Part shown: one piece after another, positions 1 to 9,772 of the stretch
Layout: each line of letters opens with the position of its first letter
Numbering within the stretch: position 1 is the first letter of the stretch
NCBI GenBank assembly: GCA_014240375.1
Contig: JAAZXB010000001.1
Coordinates: 302,110 to 366,109 of the forward strand
Length of the DNA stretch: 64,000 nt
Reading direction: 5' to 3'
From: Planctomycetota bacterium
GTDB taxonomy: Bacteria > Planctomycetota > UBA8108 > UBA1146
Program-made: the position numbers and the translations under genes
Notes under the pieces: model-generated
What the model saw: only the letters and a program-made list of their open reading frames with translations
Told to the model about the DNA's origin: nothing
The model's database searches: none

Positions 1-2541
1 GGTCGGAGGCAAGCCCACCAGGTCTAGCGAGACACGACGTAAGAATTCGGCATCCGTGCAAAGAACAGAAGACTGGAGTTTCATTCGCTTCCACTTGTCG
101 GCAACAAAACCATCGATGGGATTGAAGATCTCTGGTTCCTGCCACTCGAAGCGCGATCGATCCCCCATCACCGTCAATGTGGTAGCCGCATACGCCCCCT
201 CGAAACGAGCCAAAAGCGGCGCCTCTCCCCTTCTTTCAGTCGAAACCAGGCCCTCTGAATTGCACCGAGCGACCTCGATGTTCCCACTGCTGACAAACGC
301 CTCAGCGGTCACATCTCTCTTCGATCCATCATCATAGAAGGCAGTGATTCGTAGCTGCTGCGTATCGCCGATTCGCTGAATCGTTGGATTCTCAGGCACC
401 ACCTCGATCCTGGCGACCCTCGCCACTTGCTGATCCAGTGGACAACCCGCAGTAATCCAGTCTCGAAGCAACTGGTAGTACTCCGAGTCGACGGTGAATC
501 GCTGTCCACCTTCATGAGGCACAGTCCCGGTCGACTTCAGCAGCATCAAACTGTCATCCGCAGAAGCAAAATTGATCCTTCGCCCTGCGTGATCATCGGA
601 AAACGCCCTGACATCGACCAGTGGGTCGTACCCCCTGAGAGACAGTTTGAATCCGTTTTTCCCATCTTTCGAGCCATGGCAGGAGCCGCCATTGCAGCCG
701 GCTTTGGAGATGATTGGATTGACGTCTCGGATGAAGTTTGGCTCGAAGGCCACTTCTTGACCTGTGATGGCCACCGGAATTTCTAACTTTTCACCTTCAT
801 GCACGATTTGAATGCTGGTCTGTCCATCGGAGAGAGCCCTGACCAGCCCGCCAGAGACCGAAGCGATCGAATCGGACAACTCGTAGCGCACTTGATGTGT
901 CAGGTCGATGGTGTGTCCCGAAGCGAGCACTCCGGTGACCAGCAACTGCTGATATCGATACTTCTCGGAGATCTCGACCGTCGGTGGGTCGACCACCATT
1001 CCAATCAACTTCTTTCCTCGATCTCCAGACATCGGCGCAGACATCACCATTCGCAACACGGTCCCTTTCTCTCCATCGAGAATGCGGACCACTCCATCCG
1101 CACTTCCGATGGCGACCTCTTGCCTCTGTGGATGCCAACAGAGCGAATATATCGGAGTGTCGAAATCGATGGTGGCAAGCACCTCGATGTCCCGAGAGTG
1201 GAACTCCTCGATTTTCTTCTTCTCCGCTGCATTGCGAGAAGTGGAGACTTTTTCGAGAATTCCCTTCATTCCCTCTGGAAGCGTTCCGTCAAAATCACTG
1301 CTATAGATCGTCACCTGGCCACGACCATCGAGGCTACTTCCAGCAGCGATACTCTTCCCATCGCCGCTGTATCCCAGGCCGAACACTCGGCCCGTCATCG
1401 GCGGAAAGGACCTCAGAAGGTTCGAGTTGTCGCCGATGACGCGCTTGACCTCACGGTGGATTCTGTAGATCTGCGGTGTCCCATCCGATCCACCGACCAG
1501 GATCTCTTCCTTGGCCGGGTGGCGATCGACTGCCGCCAGCCCGCCCTTGAGAATCGCCGGTGTGATCGAGGTGATGTTGTCGATGAATCGCTGCGTCTTC
1601 ACCTCTGTCAACTTTGCAGTCATGTCCCGTCCGACGGAGATCACATGGCTTCCATCGAGGGAGAACACAGTATCGAGAGTCCAGTCCGAGGATGCTCCAT
1701 TGAAGAGAACCTGCTGACCGCTACTGGCATCGATGGCACGGACCGTGTTGTCTCCGCAACCAAACGCAATTAACTGGCCATCAGGGGACCAGCTGGCGCC
1801 ATACACGGTGTCAAAGGTGACCGGTACCGAGACCGACAACTTCCACTTCTCGGTATTCCACACCTGCACTTCACCCATGCGACCGGGCAAGCCGCCAGTC
1901 ACGGCCAGTTTCTTTCCGTCGGGAGAGAATCGAACCGATTCGATTCTTTCCGAGAGCCCGACCAGTCGCTCGATGATGGTCGAACTCTCAACATCGTGGA
2001 TCAACACCTCGTGATATCCGGAGACGGCAAGCCAGCGACCATCTGGGGAGTAGTCGAGAGCGGTCACGATCGGAGGAGATTCGTAAACAGGAAGATGGTC
2101 CGAATCATACTTCTGCACAGCATTTTCGGGAGTGTCGTCCAACGCACCCTGACTGATCCAGGCCCGGATCAAATCGATCTGGCCAGGATTCAGCGGATCC
2201 CCCTTCTTCGGCATCTCCGCTTCACCATCGATGGGGGTGATCATTTCGACCAGTTCACTCTGGTCCGGCTGATGAGCGACGATCACAGGATGATCCCCGC
2301 CGCCGGAGAGCAATGTGGCAAAACTGGTCATCACGTAACGACCCTTGGCTTTTGCTGGCTGATGGCAACCATGGCAATTGGCCTGAAAGATGGGACGGAT
2401 ATCGCGATAGTAACTGACCGAAGAAGTCTTGTTCGAAGTGGGCTCATCAGCCCAGGACAAGACCGAATACCCACCGATTCCGCAGACAATGCCGAAGCAA
2501 ATTGACATGCATCGGAACCCGCGAGAGTTGAGAATTTTCAC
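1..2541 (-). CDS. Cytochrome c / WD40-repeat / PSD1 (DUF1549) domain protein, C-terminus truncated by window edge
   Basis: Manual minus-strand translation from GTG 2541 (or ATG 2508) in the same frame at both ends, with no stop seen in the parts translated; absent from ORF track because it runs off the window. YRDIRPIFQANCHGCH heme motif, WD40-like blades (VTALDYSPDGRWLAVSG, VRFSPDGKKLAVTGG), second motif GCNGGSCHGS, and RRVSLDLVGLPPT typical of DUF1549 at the edge. Confidence 0.85.
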   Translation of the reverse strand, partial: MKILNSRGFRCMSICFGIVCGIGGYSVLSWADEPTSNKTSSVSYYRDIRPIFQANCHGCHQPAKAKGRYVMTSFATLLSGGGDHPVIVAHQPDQSELVEMITPIDGEAEMPKKGDPLNPGQIDLIRAWISQGALDDTPENAVQKYDSDHLPVYESPPIVTALDYSPDGRWLAVSGYHEVLIHDVESSTIIERLVGLSERIESVRFSPDGKKLAVTGGLPGRMGEVQVWNTEKWKLSVSVPVTFDTVYGASWSPDGQLIAFGCGDNTVRAIDASSGQQVLFNGASSDWTLDTVFSLDGSHVISVGRDMTAKLTEVKTQRFIDNITSITPAILKGGLAAVDRHPAKEEILVGGSDGTPQIYRIHREVKRVIGDNSNLLRSFPPMTGRVFGLGYSGDGKSIAAGSSLDGRGQVTIYSSDFDGTLPEGMKGILEKVSTSRNAAEKKKIEEFHSRDIEVLATIDFDTPIYSLCWHPQRQEVAIGSADGVVRILDGEKGTVLRMVMSAPMSGDRGKKLIGMVVDPPTVEISEKYRYQQLLVTGVLASGHTIDLTHQVRYELSDSIASVSGGLVRALSDGQTSIQIVHEGEKLEIPVAITGQEVAFEPNFIRDVNPIISKAGCNGGSCHGSKDGKNGFKLSLRGYDPLVDVRAFSDDHAGRRINFASADDSLMLLKSTGTVPHEGGQRFTVDSEYYQLLRDWITAGCPLDQQVARVARIEVVPENPTIQRIGDTQQLRITAFYDDGSKRDVTAEAFVSSGNIEVARCNSEGLVSTERRGEAPLLARFEGAYAATTLTVMGDRSRFEWQEPEIFNPIDGFVADKWKRMKLQSSVLCTDAEFLRRVSLDLVGLPPT

Positions 2542-2828
2542 TCGGAAATCTCCATTTCAGGGTGTTCTGTGAGGCTGGAATGAGGGTACCAGAGTGACCC
2601 CGGGCAGTCAGGTGGCGCCTGACCAAGAAGAGTGGGATCTGCGTTGCGGTCTCCGTATCTCGTGGAAATCCGACTGAATTGTCCCAAATCGATGAGAAAA
2701 CAAGACTTATGGCTCATTCAGGATCTTCCCTCCAAGATTTAAGTAGCCCTCCCTCTCCTTGAGCATATTAATTGAGTAAGCACTGCAGATCGGGCTCGTT
2801 CTGCAGCGGTTCCGATTGAGGGCATTCG

Positions 2829-4859
2829 ATGCAATCTCGAAATTTCATATTCATCCTGCTTCTGTCAGGTGGTGCGCTGCTCTGTATGACCAGCAGCACC
2901 AATGTCCTGGTCGCACAATCCCAATCCTTCATCGATGAAGCGGTCCTTCGTGGCGTCGACTTCCCTTTCACTGAAGGAGCTCCTGGATACGGAAGCGGAC
3001 TGGCAGCAGTCGACCTCGATCAAGATGGGGATGCGGACCTGGTTCTGCCGGGAATTGGTGGTGACATTTCCATCCTGAAAAACGATGGGACCGGTCACTT
3101 CACTGACCTCTCCAATACTCTCGACTTGCCGGAGATCCAAAACGGACGAGGAGTCGCAGCAGGCGATGTGGATGGCGATGGAGATCTTGATCTATTGATC
3201 TTGTGTTTTGGGGAGAAAAATCGACTGCTGAGAAACGATGGTGATTTCAACTTCACCGATGTCAGTGAAAACTCAGGGCTGATCCATGTAGGAAACACGT
3301 CCTCGGCAGCCTTCGGCGACCTCAATGGAGATGGTTGGATTGATTTGCTGGAGGTTTGCATCGCTTCCGGGAGTGCCGTCGAAGACAATGTAATCTCGTA
3401 CAATAATGGAGATGGCACGTTCAGCCAGTCACCCGTACAAATTCCAGGCCTCGCCATACCACAATCTGAAAATCAAACCTTTCAGGGTCTACTGCAAGAC
3501 TTCGACCTGGATGGAGATCTGGATATCTATCTCTCCAACGATCGTGGCAATTCCACAAATGCCCACAACTGGATGCTTGAAAATCAGCAGGGCAACTTCA
3601 TCGACATGAGCAATTTGGGCTCTGGCGTCAGCATCGACTCGATGGGGATCGCCGCTGCGGATGTCAATCTCGACGGCTTTCCTGACATCTACTGCACCAA
3701 CTACTCTTTAACGCATCCTCTCCTCATCAATGAAGGAGGATTTTCGTTCAACGATGCAGCAGCTGATTACGGCGTCGACTTTGGAATGATCAGTTGGGGC
3801 ACCTGTTTCTTCGACCTCGGACTCGATGGGGATCTGGATCTATTTGTACTCGACTCCTCCAGCCCCAATCGGATGTTTGAACAGCAAGGTATTCAGCAAT
3901 GGCTCGATGTGGCTCCGGATCTGGGCCTCGACGCCAATGGCTTCGCATACTGCGGAGTACCCGTAGACATCGACCTGGATGGAGATATTGACCTGATCAC
4001 TACCGAGCACTTCGGACCGGTTCATATCTACATCCAGACTGGAGTACCCAACAACAACTTCATCCGTCTCGACCCAGTGGCTCCCTACCCCAATCATTTC
4101 GCCATCGGATCCAGAATTGAGTTACGAGATGACAACGGCGTGCTTTTCCATTCCGCCCAACGTGCCGGCGGGGAACTCTACAAGTCAGTGGGAGAGATGA
4201 TCGTCCACCACGGCCTGGGGAGTGCCGAATCAGTCGCTCAATTGACCGTCTATTTCCCTGACGGTGAATCCCGGAATCTGACCGATCTCCCGGCAAACCA
4301 GACCTGGAAACTCTACCATCCAGATCTGCTGGGAGATGAAAATGGCAATGGATCGGTCGACCTGGAAGACTGTCAGCAATTCCTGCAAGTAAGCTCCGGT
4401 GCCTTTGGTCCGGGATCAGCCATCTTCGACTTTGATGGAAACTCTACACTCGACCTCTTTGATCTGGAGTGGCTGGTCAGCCTCTACGACGGCGTTTTGC
4501 CGGACTGCGATTCAGACGGCATCTCTGATCTGATGGAACTGTATCTTGGAACCATGGTCGATTCCGATGGGGACAACCTCCCCGACAGTTGTGACAGCCA
4601 CTACCTCCGAGGAGATGTCAATATCGACCTCTCCCTGGATGTCGCCGATCCTATCGAGTTGCTTCAGCATCTGTTCTTCGGTACCCCTTGTCCCTGTTTC
4701 GCGGCCGTCGACGTCAATGACGATGAACAGGTGAATATCGCAGATCCCGTGGCACTCCTCGGGTACCTGTTCAATTCCGGCCCAGCTCCACATTCTCCGT
4801 TCCCCGACTGCGGAAATGGTCTCGAATCTCTGACTTGCATCGAGAGTGGATGCCCCTAA
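2829..4859 (+). CDS. Secreted FG-GAP/VCBS repeat protein with ASPIC/UnbV domain and C-terminal dockerin-like repeats
   Basis: ORF 676 aa, signal peptide, repeated DxDxDGDxDL motifs, RIELRDDNGVLFHSAQRAGGELYKS..GLG ASPIC/UnbV region, RGDVNIDLSLDVADPIELLQHLFFG...DVNDDEQVNIADPVALLGYLF dockerin-like C-terminus. Confidence 0.88.
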   Translation: MQSRNFIFILLLSGGALLCMTSSTNVLVAQSQSFIDEAVLRGVDFPFTEGAPGYGSGLAAVDLDQDGDADLVLPGIGGDISILKNDGTGHFTDLSNTLDLPEIQNGRGVAAGDVDGDGDLDLLILCFGEKNRLLRNDGDFNFTDVSENSGLIHVGNTSSAAFGDLNGDGWIDLLEVCIASGSAVEDNVISYNNGDGTFSQSPVQIPGLAIPQSENQTFQGLLQDFDLDGDLDIYLSNDRGNSTNAHNWMLENQQGNFIDMSNLGSGVSIDSMGIAAADVNLDGFPDIYCTNYSLTHPLLINEGGFSFNDAAADYGVDFGMISWGTCFFDLGLDGDLDLFVLDSSSPNRMFEQQGIQQWLDVAPDLGLDANGFAYCGVPVDIDLDGDIDLITTEHFGPVHIYIQTGVPNNNFIRLDPVAPYPNHFAIGSRIELRDDNGVLFHSAQRAGGELYKSVGEMIVHHGLGSAESVAQLTVYFPDGESRNLTDLPANQTWKLYHPDLLGDENGNGSVDLEDCQQFLQVSSGAFGPGSAIFDFDGNSTLDLFDLEWLVSLYDGVLPDCDSDGISDLMELYLGTMVDSDGDNLPDSCDSHYLRGDVNIDLSLDVADPIELLQHLFFGTPCPCFAAVDVNDDEQVNIADPVALLGYLFNSGPAPHSPFPDCGNGLESLTCIESGCP

Positions 4860-5037
4860 ATCCTCGCCACTTCGCTTCAGGCACGAATTTCGGGAAAATT
4901 ACCCGTCCAGCCTTCCCTCCTGAGTCTCTCCGATAATTTTGTTGCTTGGCCCCCGGTAGATAACTTTAATTGAAAGATGAGATGGCTCCATTCTGTGTGA
5001 CGCCATCCCCAGTGGCTCTGGGAAAGGTAGGACTTCG

Positions 5038-7077
5038 TTGTCGAGGATTTTGCACTGCAGATACTCCATTTCATCACTGATCGCATGGAGTGCGCTCATG
5101 GTGATTCTGCTGCCTTGTGTGCTCTGTTCCCAGAGCATTCCTTTCACCGATGAAGCGGCTACCAGGGGACTCGATCTGTTTTACATCACCTCGGTTCCCG
5201 ACGCCGGGTCCGGCTTTGGCGCGATCGATCTCGACCAGGATGGAGATGCCGATCTGGTCATCACTGGCCTGGCAGGACTGGTTCGATTTTACGAGAATGA
5301 TGGTAACGGATATTTCATCGACCGAACTGCCGATGTCAATTTACCGGAGATGCCCACTGCCAATGCGCTGGCCACCGGAGATCCAGATGGTGATGGAGAC
5401 CTGGATCTGCTGATTCTTTGCTGGGGCCAGCACGATTACTTTCTCCGAAATGACGGCGACTTCCTGTTCACCGACACCACCGAAGAGGTCGGCCTGATGA
5501 CCAGTGGCAATACTTCAGGCGCGGCATTCGCTGACCTCAATGGCGACGACTGGCTCGACTTGCTCGTCGTAGGGTCCGCTCCTTCGACCGCGGGAGGGCC
5601 TGAATCCTCTCATGGGCATCTCTACTACAACAATGGAGATGGCACTTTCACGGAGTCGGTGAATCCGCTCGATCCGATCACCAACATCCTCGTGACCTTT
5701 CAGGGAATGCTTCAGGATTTTGACCTCGATGGAGATCTCGACATCTACCTCTCCAATGACAAGGGATGCATTGGCGACCCACAGAACTACATGCTGGAGA
5801 ACTCAGATCCTTTTTACCTCGACCAGAGTGACCTCGGAGCGGGTGTCAGCATCTGTTCGATGGGCATCAGCACCGCAGATGTAAATCTGGATGGATTGAT
5901 GGACCTGTATTGCACCAATGTGAACGAAGACCATCCACTGCTGATCAATCAAGGCGATTTCAGTTTCTACGATGCCTCCGATGATTACGGTATCTCTTAC
6001 GGGGTGGTGGGATGGGCCAACTTCTTCTTTGACCATGGCCTCGACGGTGACCTCGATCTGTACGTGGTCGACAGCATGGCTCCCAATCGTTTCTTCGAGC
6101 AGGTCGCCCCGATGAACTGGATCGACAACGCCCCGGATCTAGACCTTGCCGGCACGGGTCAGAGTTTCTGTGCAGTCCCTCTCGATGTGGACCTCGACGG
6201 AGACATCGATATTGCCGCGCAGGATTGCCTGGGCTACTTCCACCTCTACATTCATCCAGATGAGGGCAATGGAAACTTCATTCGCCTCGACACCGTCGCT
6301 CCATTCCCCAATCACTTCGCAATCGGTAGCAGGATCGAGTTAAGAGATGAGGCGGGAGATCTGTTCTTCGCCTCTCAGCGAGGCGCGGGTCAGCATTACC
6401 GGTCGGAAGGTGAGATGATCTTTCAGCACGGCCTGGCAGATGCAGAAACCGTCGCCCATCTGAGCGTCGTCTTCCCCGATGGTTCCACCAGGAATTTGAC
6501 CGATCTCCCCGCCAATCACACCTGGAAACTCTACCACTCCGACCTGCTCGGCGATGCCAACCGCGATGGATCGGTCGACCTGGAAGACTGCTCGCAGTTC
6601 CTGATTGCCGCTGCGGGTGACTTTATCCCCGGGTGCGAGATCTTTGACTTCGATGGAGACTCCCTGCTGAGCGTCAGCGACCTGGAGATGATGTTCACGC
6701 GACATGGGGGGATTCTGCCGGACTGCGATTCGGATGGCGTCAGCGATCTGATGGAGTTGTTCCTCGGTACCGAGACCGATACAGACGGCGACCTATTACC
6801 CGATTCGTGCGATAGCGATTTCATTCGAGGCGATGTGAACGTCGATCTCATCTTGAACATCGCCGATCCGATCCAGTTACTTCAGCACCTCTTCTTCGGT
6901 GAACCATGTTCCTGCATGGCAGCCATCGATATCAATCATGATGAACTGGTGAACATCGCCGATCCCGTGGCACTGCTGGGATACCAGTTCAACTCCGCCA
7001 CCCCACCTGCCGCTCCATTTCCGGAGTGTGGCAATCTTGCAGGGGATCAGATTTGCCTCGACGGCGGCTGTCCCTGA
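5038..7077 (+). CDS. Secreted FG-GAP/VCBS repeat protein with ASPIC/UnbV and dockerin-like repeats (tandem paralog)
   Basis: ORF 679 aa (TTG start in track), near end-to-end similarity with the preceding ORF including the dockerin-like tail. Confidence 0.87.
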   Translation: MSRILHCRYSISSLIAWSALMVILLPCVLCSQSIPFTDEAATRGLDLFYITSVPDAGSGFGAIDLDQDGDADLVITGLAGLVRFYENDGNGYFIDRTADVNLPEMPTANALATGDPDGDGDLDLLILCWGQHDYFLRNDGDFLFTDTTEEVGLMTSGNTSGAAFADLNGDDWLDLLVVGSAPSTAGGPESSHGHLYYNNGDGTFTESVNPLDPITNILVTFQGMLQDFDLDGDLDIYLSNDKGCIGDPQNYMLENSDPFYLDQSDLGAGVSICSMGISTADVNLDGLMDLYCTNVNEDHPLLINQGDFSFYDASDDYGISYGVVGWANFFFDHGLDGDLDLYVVDSMAPNRFFEQVAPMNWIDNAPDLDLAGTGQSFCAVPLDVDLDGDIDIAAQDCLGYFHLYIHPDEGNGNFIRLDTVAPFPNHFAIGSRIELRDEAGDLFFASQRGAGQHYRSEGEMIFQHGLADAETVAHLSVVFPDGSTRNLTDLPANHTWKLYHSDLLGDANRDGSVDLEDCSQFLIAAAGDFIPGCEIFDFDGDSLLSVSDLEMMFTRHGGILPDCDSDGVSDLMELFLGTETDTDGDLLPDSCDSDFIRGDVNVDLILNIADPIQLLQHLFFGEPCSCMAAIDINHDELVNIADPVALLGYQFNSATPPAAPFPECGNLAGDQICLDGGCP

Positions 7078-7108
7078 GCCAGCGACGGCTCGGGCGTCGA
7101 CCCTTCGG

Positions 7109-8092
7109 TCACGGCAGTTTCACCATCGCATCGAATTGAACCCGCTGAGACCGCAGAGCCTCGACCCGCGCCTCCGGCGGACGATCGTGGGCTTCCAGCA
7201 ACATCCAGCCATCCCATTGCTGCTGTCGTAACAACCCAAACAGCTTCTTGTAGGGATAACGCTGCTCATCGAGTCGTCTGACATGGAGGGTATCTGCGAG
7301 CCTCTGCCGAACCCTGGCGAAGTTGTGCTCGAGACCGTCTCCTGCCAGATCACTGTCATTGCTGTTCCAGCACACCCCCACTGCAGGATGATCCGCCACT
7401 TCCAGGATCCGTTCGATCAGCGGCAACCGGGCACAGGAGCCATGAACCTCGAGTCGAATCTGCTGGCCGATGTCCGCCGCTTCCTTGCCCAGTTGTTGCA
7501 AGGCGCCACCGATGCGTTCGATGGTGCGACCCAGTTCTTCCCCTTGCGGGCACTGGTCCGGCTTCACCTTGACTCCACTACCGCCGATCTCGGCACTCAG
7601 TTTGAGAAAGGCACGAGTGGCGTCCATCGCAGCCTTCAACCTGGCGGGATCCTGGTGATGCAATTTTTCATTGCTGCCAATACCGACACAGGTCACCGGC
7701 GAATCGTCGAAGCGTTGCTTCACCTCGATCCTCTGCTGGGGAGTCAGATCCGGCTCGACCCCGTGTGCATGGGTCGTGCGAAGTTCGACCCCCTCGAGGC
7801 CGGAGGATTTGCAACTGTCGATCAGCCGGGGCAGTGAGAGATCCTGCCCCCACAGGTAGGTGACCAGTCCAAAGCGAAATCGAGCGGCGGGGAGGGGGTC
7901 CGGTTCATCCGCGGATAACCACTCCCCGAACACGCCGCCAGTGGTGGCGAGAAGACCGCCGGCAGCGAGACCTTGCAGGACTCGCCTCCGATCGATTCGA
8001 TCCTCTGTTCGATGCTCTGTTCGATGCTCTGTTCGATGCTCTGTTCGATGCTCTGTTCGATGCTCTGTTCGATGCTCCATTCGTTGTTGCAC
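7109..8092 (-). CDS. Sugar phosphate isomerase/epimerase-like TIM-barrel protein with Tat signal and N-terminal EHRT repeat
   Basis: ORF 327 aa; DRRRVLQGLAAGGLLATTGG Tat-like signal; FGLVTYLWGQDLSLPRLIDSCKSSGLEGVELR typical of AP-endonuclease-2/xylose-isomerase-like TIM barrels. Confidence 0.8.
   Translation of the reverse strand: MQQRMEHRTEHRTEHRTEHRTEHRTEHRTEDRIDRRRVLQGLAAGGLLATTGGVFGEWLSADEPDPLPAARFRFGLVTYLWGQDLSLPRLIDSCKSSGLEGVELRTTHAHGVEPDLTPQQRIEVKQRFDDSPVTCVGIGSNEKLHHQDPARLKAAMDATRAFLKLSAEIGGSGVKVKPDQCPQGEELGRTIERIGGALQQLGKEAADIGQQIRLEVHGSCARLPLIERILEVADHPAVGVCWNSNDSDLAGDGLEHNFARVRQRLADTLHVRRLDEQRYPYKKLFGLLRQQQWDGWMLLEAHDRPPEARVEALRSQRVQFDAMVKLP
8003..8074. repeat. 12-bp tandem repeat, 6 perfect copies (ctctgttcgatg)
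   Basis: Direct reading; degenerate copies flank on both sides; encodes (EHRT)n on the minus strand. Confidence 0.95.
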
Positions 8093-8095
8093 CGC

Positions 8096-9568
8096 CTAGG
8101 CTTCCTCGGGGAAGCGATATTCTGCCCGACCCGGCCGAAACAGCATCGCATTGGCCTCTGCATCGTTACTGAATTTCTCACTGCCGGGTTCGATCTCCAG
8201 CAACTTGCCGGCGACCAGCCCGGTCGATGCGAAGTCGACACCATTGCCCTTCAGATGCGCCACCACCCGTTCGACATCCGCAGCAGAGGTGGTCGGCCAG
8301 GTGATCCTGCTGGCGGCCTCCTTGGGTGAGACCATCTCTCCGCGCAGGTAGGAGATGTTACCCAGGTGACACAGAGCACTGGATAAGTGCCCTCCCTCGA
8401 TGGTGCCGTGGATCGTCGATCCATCACGAGATCGAACCGCATCGATGAAATTCTGGAAATGGTCCTGTGCTCCTCGCCATTCCTGAATCGTCTTGCCGGT
8501 CCGATCGATGGCACGGGCGCTCGAATAATTGGGCAGCAGCAGGGTGCCCGCTTCACAGTGAATCGCCGCACCGATCGACATCCCCTGGTATCGGTCCATG
8601 TTACCGCCCCAGTTCTCCTTCTGAGCTTGCAGATTGCTGGGCAGCCCCCGCACCTCGAAGATGATCGGAGCTTCTGGATAATCGAGAATCGACACCAGAG
8701 TGTTGGGTGTGTTTCCATCATCGTCGTAGCCGTATCGGCCCCCGTAGGCCAACACCCGCTGCGGCATCGTTTCATGACCCAGGGCCCAGCGACACAGATC
8801 CATCTGATGAATCCCCTGGTTGCCGAGGTCGCCATTGCCCGTGTCAAAATCCCAGTGCCAGTCGTAATGCAACTGACGACGACCGAGGGGTTTCATCGGT
8901 GCCGGCCCGACCCACAGGTCGTAGTCGATGCCCTTGGGTACATCGCGAGGCCCATCGACCTTGCCGATCGACTGGCGTGGCTTGTAGCAGAGCCCTCTGG
9001 CGAGGGTCGGCTTGCCGATATTTCCTTGATGCATCCAGGCGATCGCATCGCGGATCGCTGAAGATGAACGTGACTGGGTACCAGTCTGCACGATGCGGCC
9101 ATGACGACTCGCGGCCTCGACCATCAGCCGCCCTTCGCGGACGTTGTGGCTGATCGGCTTCTCCACGTACACATCTTTTCCCGCAGCGCAGGCCCACACC
9201 GTCTGCAACGCATGCCAATGGTTGGGAGTGGCGATCGAGATGACATCGATATCTTCCCGTGCAATCATGTCGCGGAAATCTCTATAGATGTCGGTCTGGA
9301 TCCCTTTTTCGGCCAGTTCCAGCTGGCGCCTCTCGAGCACTCCCTTATCGACATCGCACAGGGCTACGACTCGCACTCCTTCGAGACGATTGAGCCCCAT
9401 CACATGGGACCATCCGCGACTGCGAATCCCCGCGACTCCGACCCTGATCTCGTCGTTTTTCCCGCCAGCAAAAGCCAACGGCGATCGACCCAGGGCCAGC
9501 GCGGTCCCTGCTGCTATTCCCGTGGCTACAAAGGTTCTTCGATCCATCTGCACACCGGTCCTCTCCAC
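8096..9568 (-). CDS. Gfo/Idh/MocA family oxidoreductase with Tat signal
   Basis: ORF 490 aa; MDRRTFVATGIAAGTALALG Tat signal, IRVGVAGIRSRGWSHV nucleotide-binding region, VYVEKPISHNVREGRLMVEAA motif. Confidence 0.92.
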   Translation of the reverse strand: MERTGVQMDRRTFVATGIAAGTALALGRSPLAFAGGKNDEIRVGVAGIRSRGWSHVMGLNRLEGVRVVALCDVDKGVLERRQLELAEKGIQTDIYRDFRDMIAREDIDVISIATPNHWHALQTVWACAAGKDVYVEKPISHNVREGRLMVEAASRHGRIVQTGTQSRSSSAIRDAIAWMHQGNIGKPTLARGLCYKPRQSIGKVDGPRDVPKGIDYDLWVGPAPMKPLGRRQLHYDWHWDFDTGNGDLGNQGIHQMDLCRWALGHETMPQRVLAYGGRYGYDDDGNTPNTLVSILDYPEAPIIFEVRGLPSNLQAQKENWGGNMDRYQGMSIGAAIHCEAGTLLLPNYSSARAIDRTGKTIQEWRGAQDHFQNFIDAVRSRDGSTIHGTIEGGHLSSALCHLGNISYLRGEMVSPKEAASRITWPTTSAADVERVVAHLKGNGVDFASTGLVAGKLLEIEPGSEKFSNDAEANAMLFRPGRAEYRFPEEA

Positions 9569-9772
9569 TATGACCTGGTCATCCAGCCCGCCGATGACAA
9601 CACGCCCACCGAAGGCTCACAAGAACGCATTTCTGCCGACAACGACCCGCAGGAAATGGCGGCCCCTGGTGGATCTGAGGACGATCGGTTGTCAAAAGCA
9701 GCGAAGACATGGTAAGCCAAGAGCAGGATCGGCCACCCCGAGAGGGTTTCCCCCGACCCTATTGGAGGACCA

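Noticed and set aside
799-1773. Plus-strand ORF of 324 aa
   Set aside because: Shadow of the minus-strand WD40/PSD1 gene; low-complexity His/Arg/Ser-rich translation with no domain signature.
7985-8090. Possible CRISPR array
   Set aside because: 12-bp direct repeats have no spacers; it is a simple minisatellite inside a CDS.
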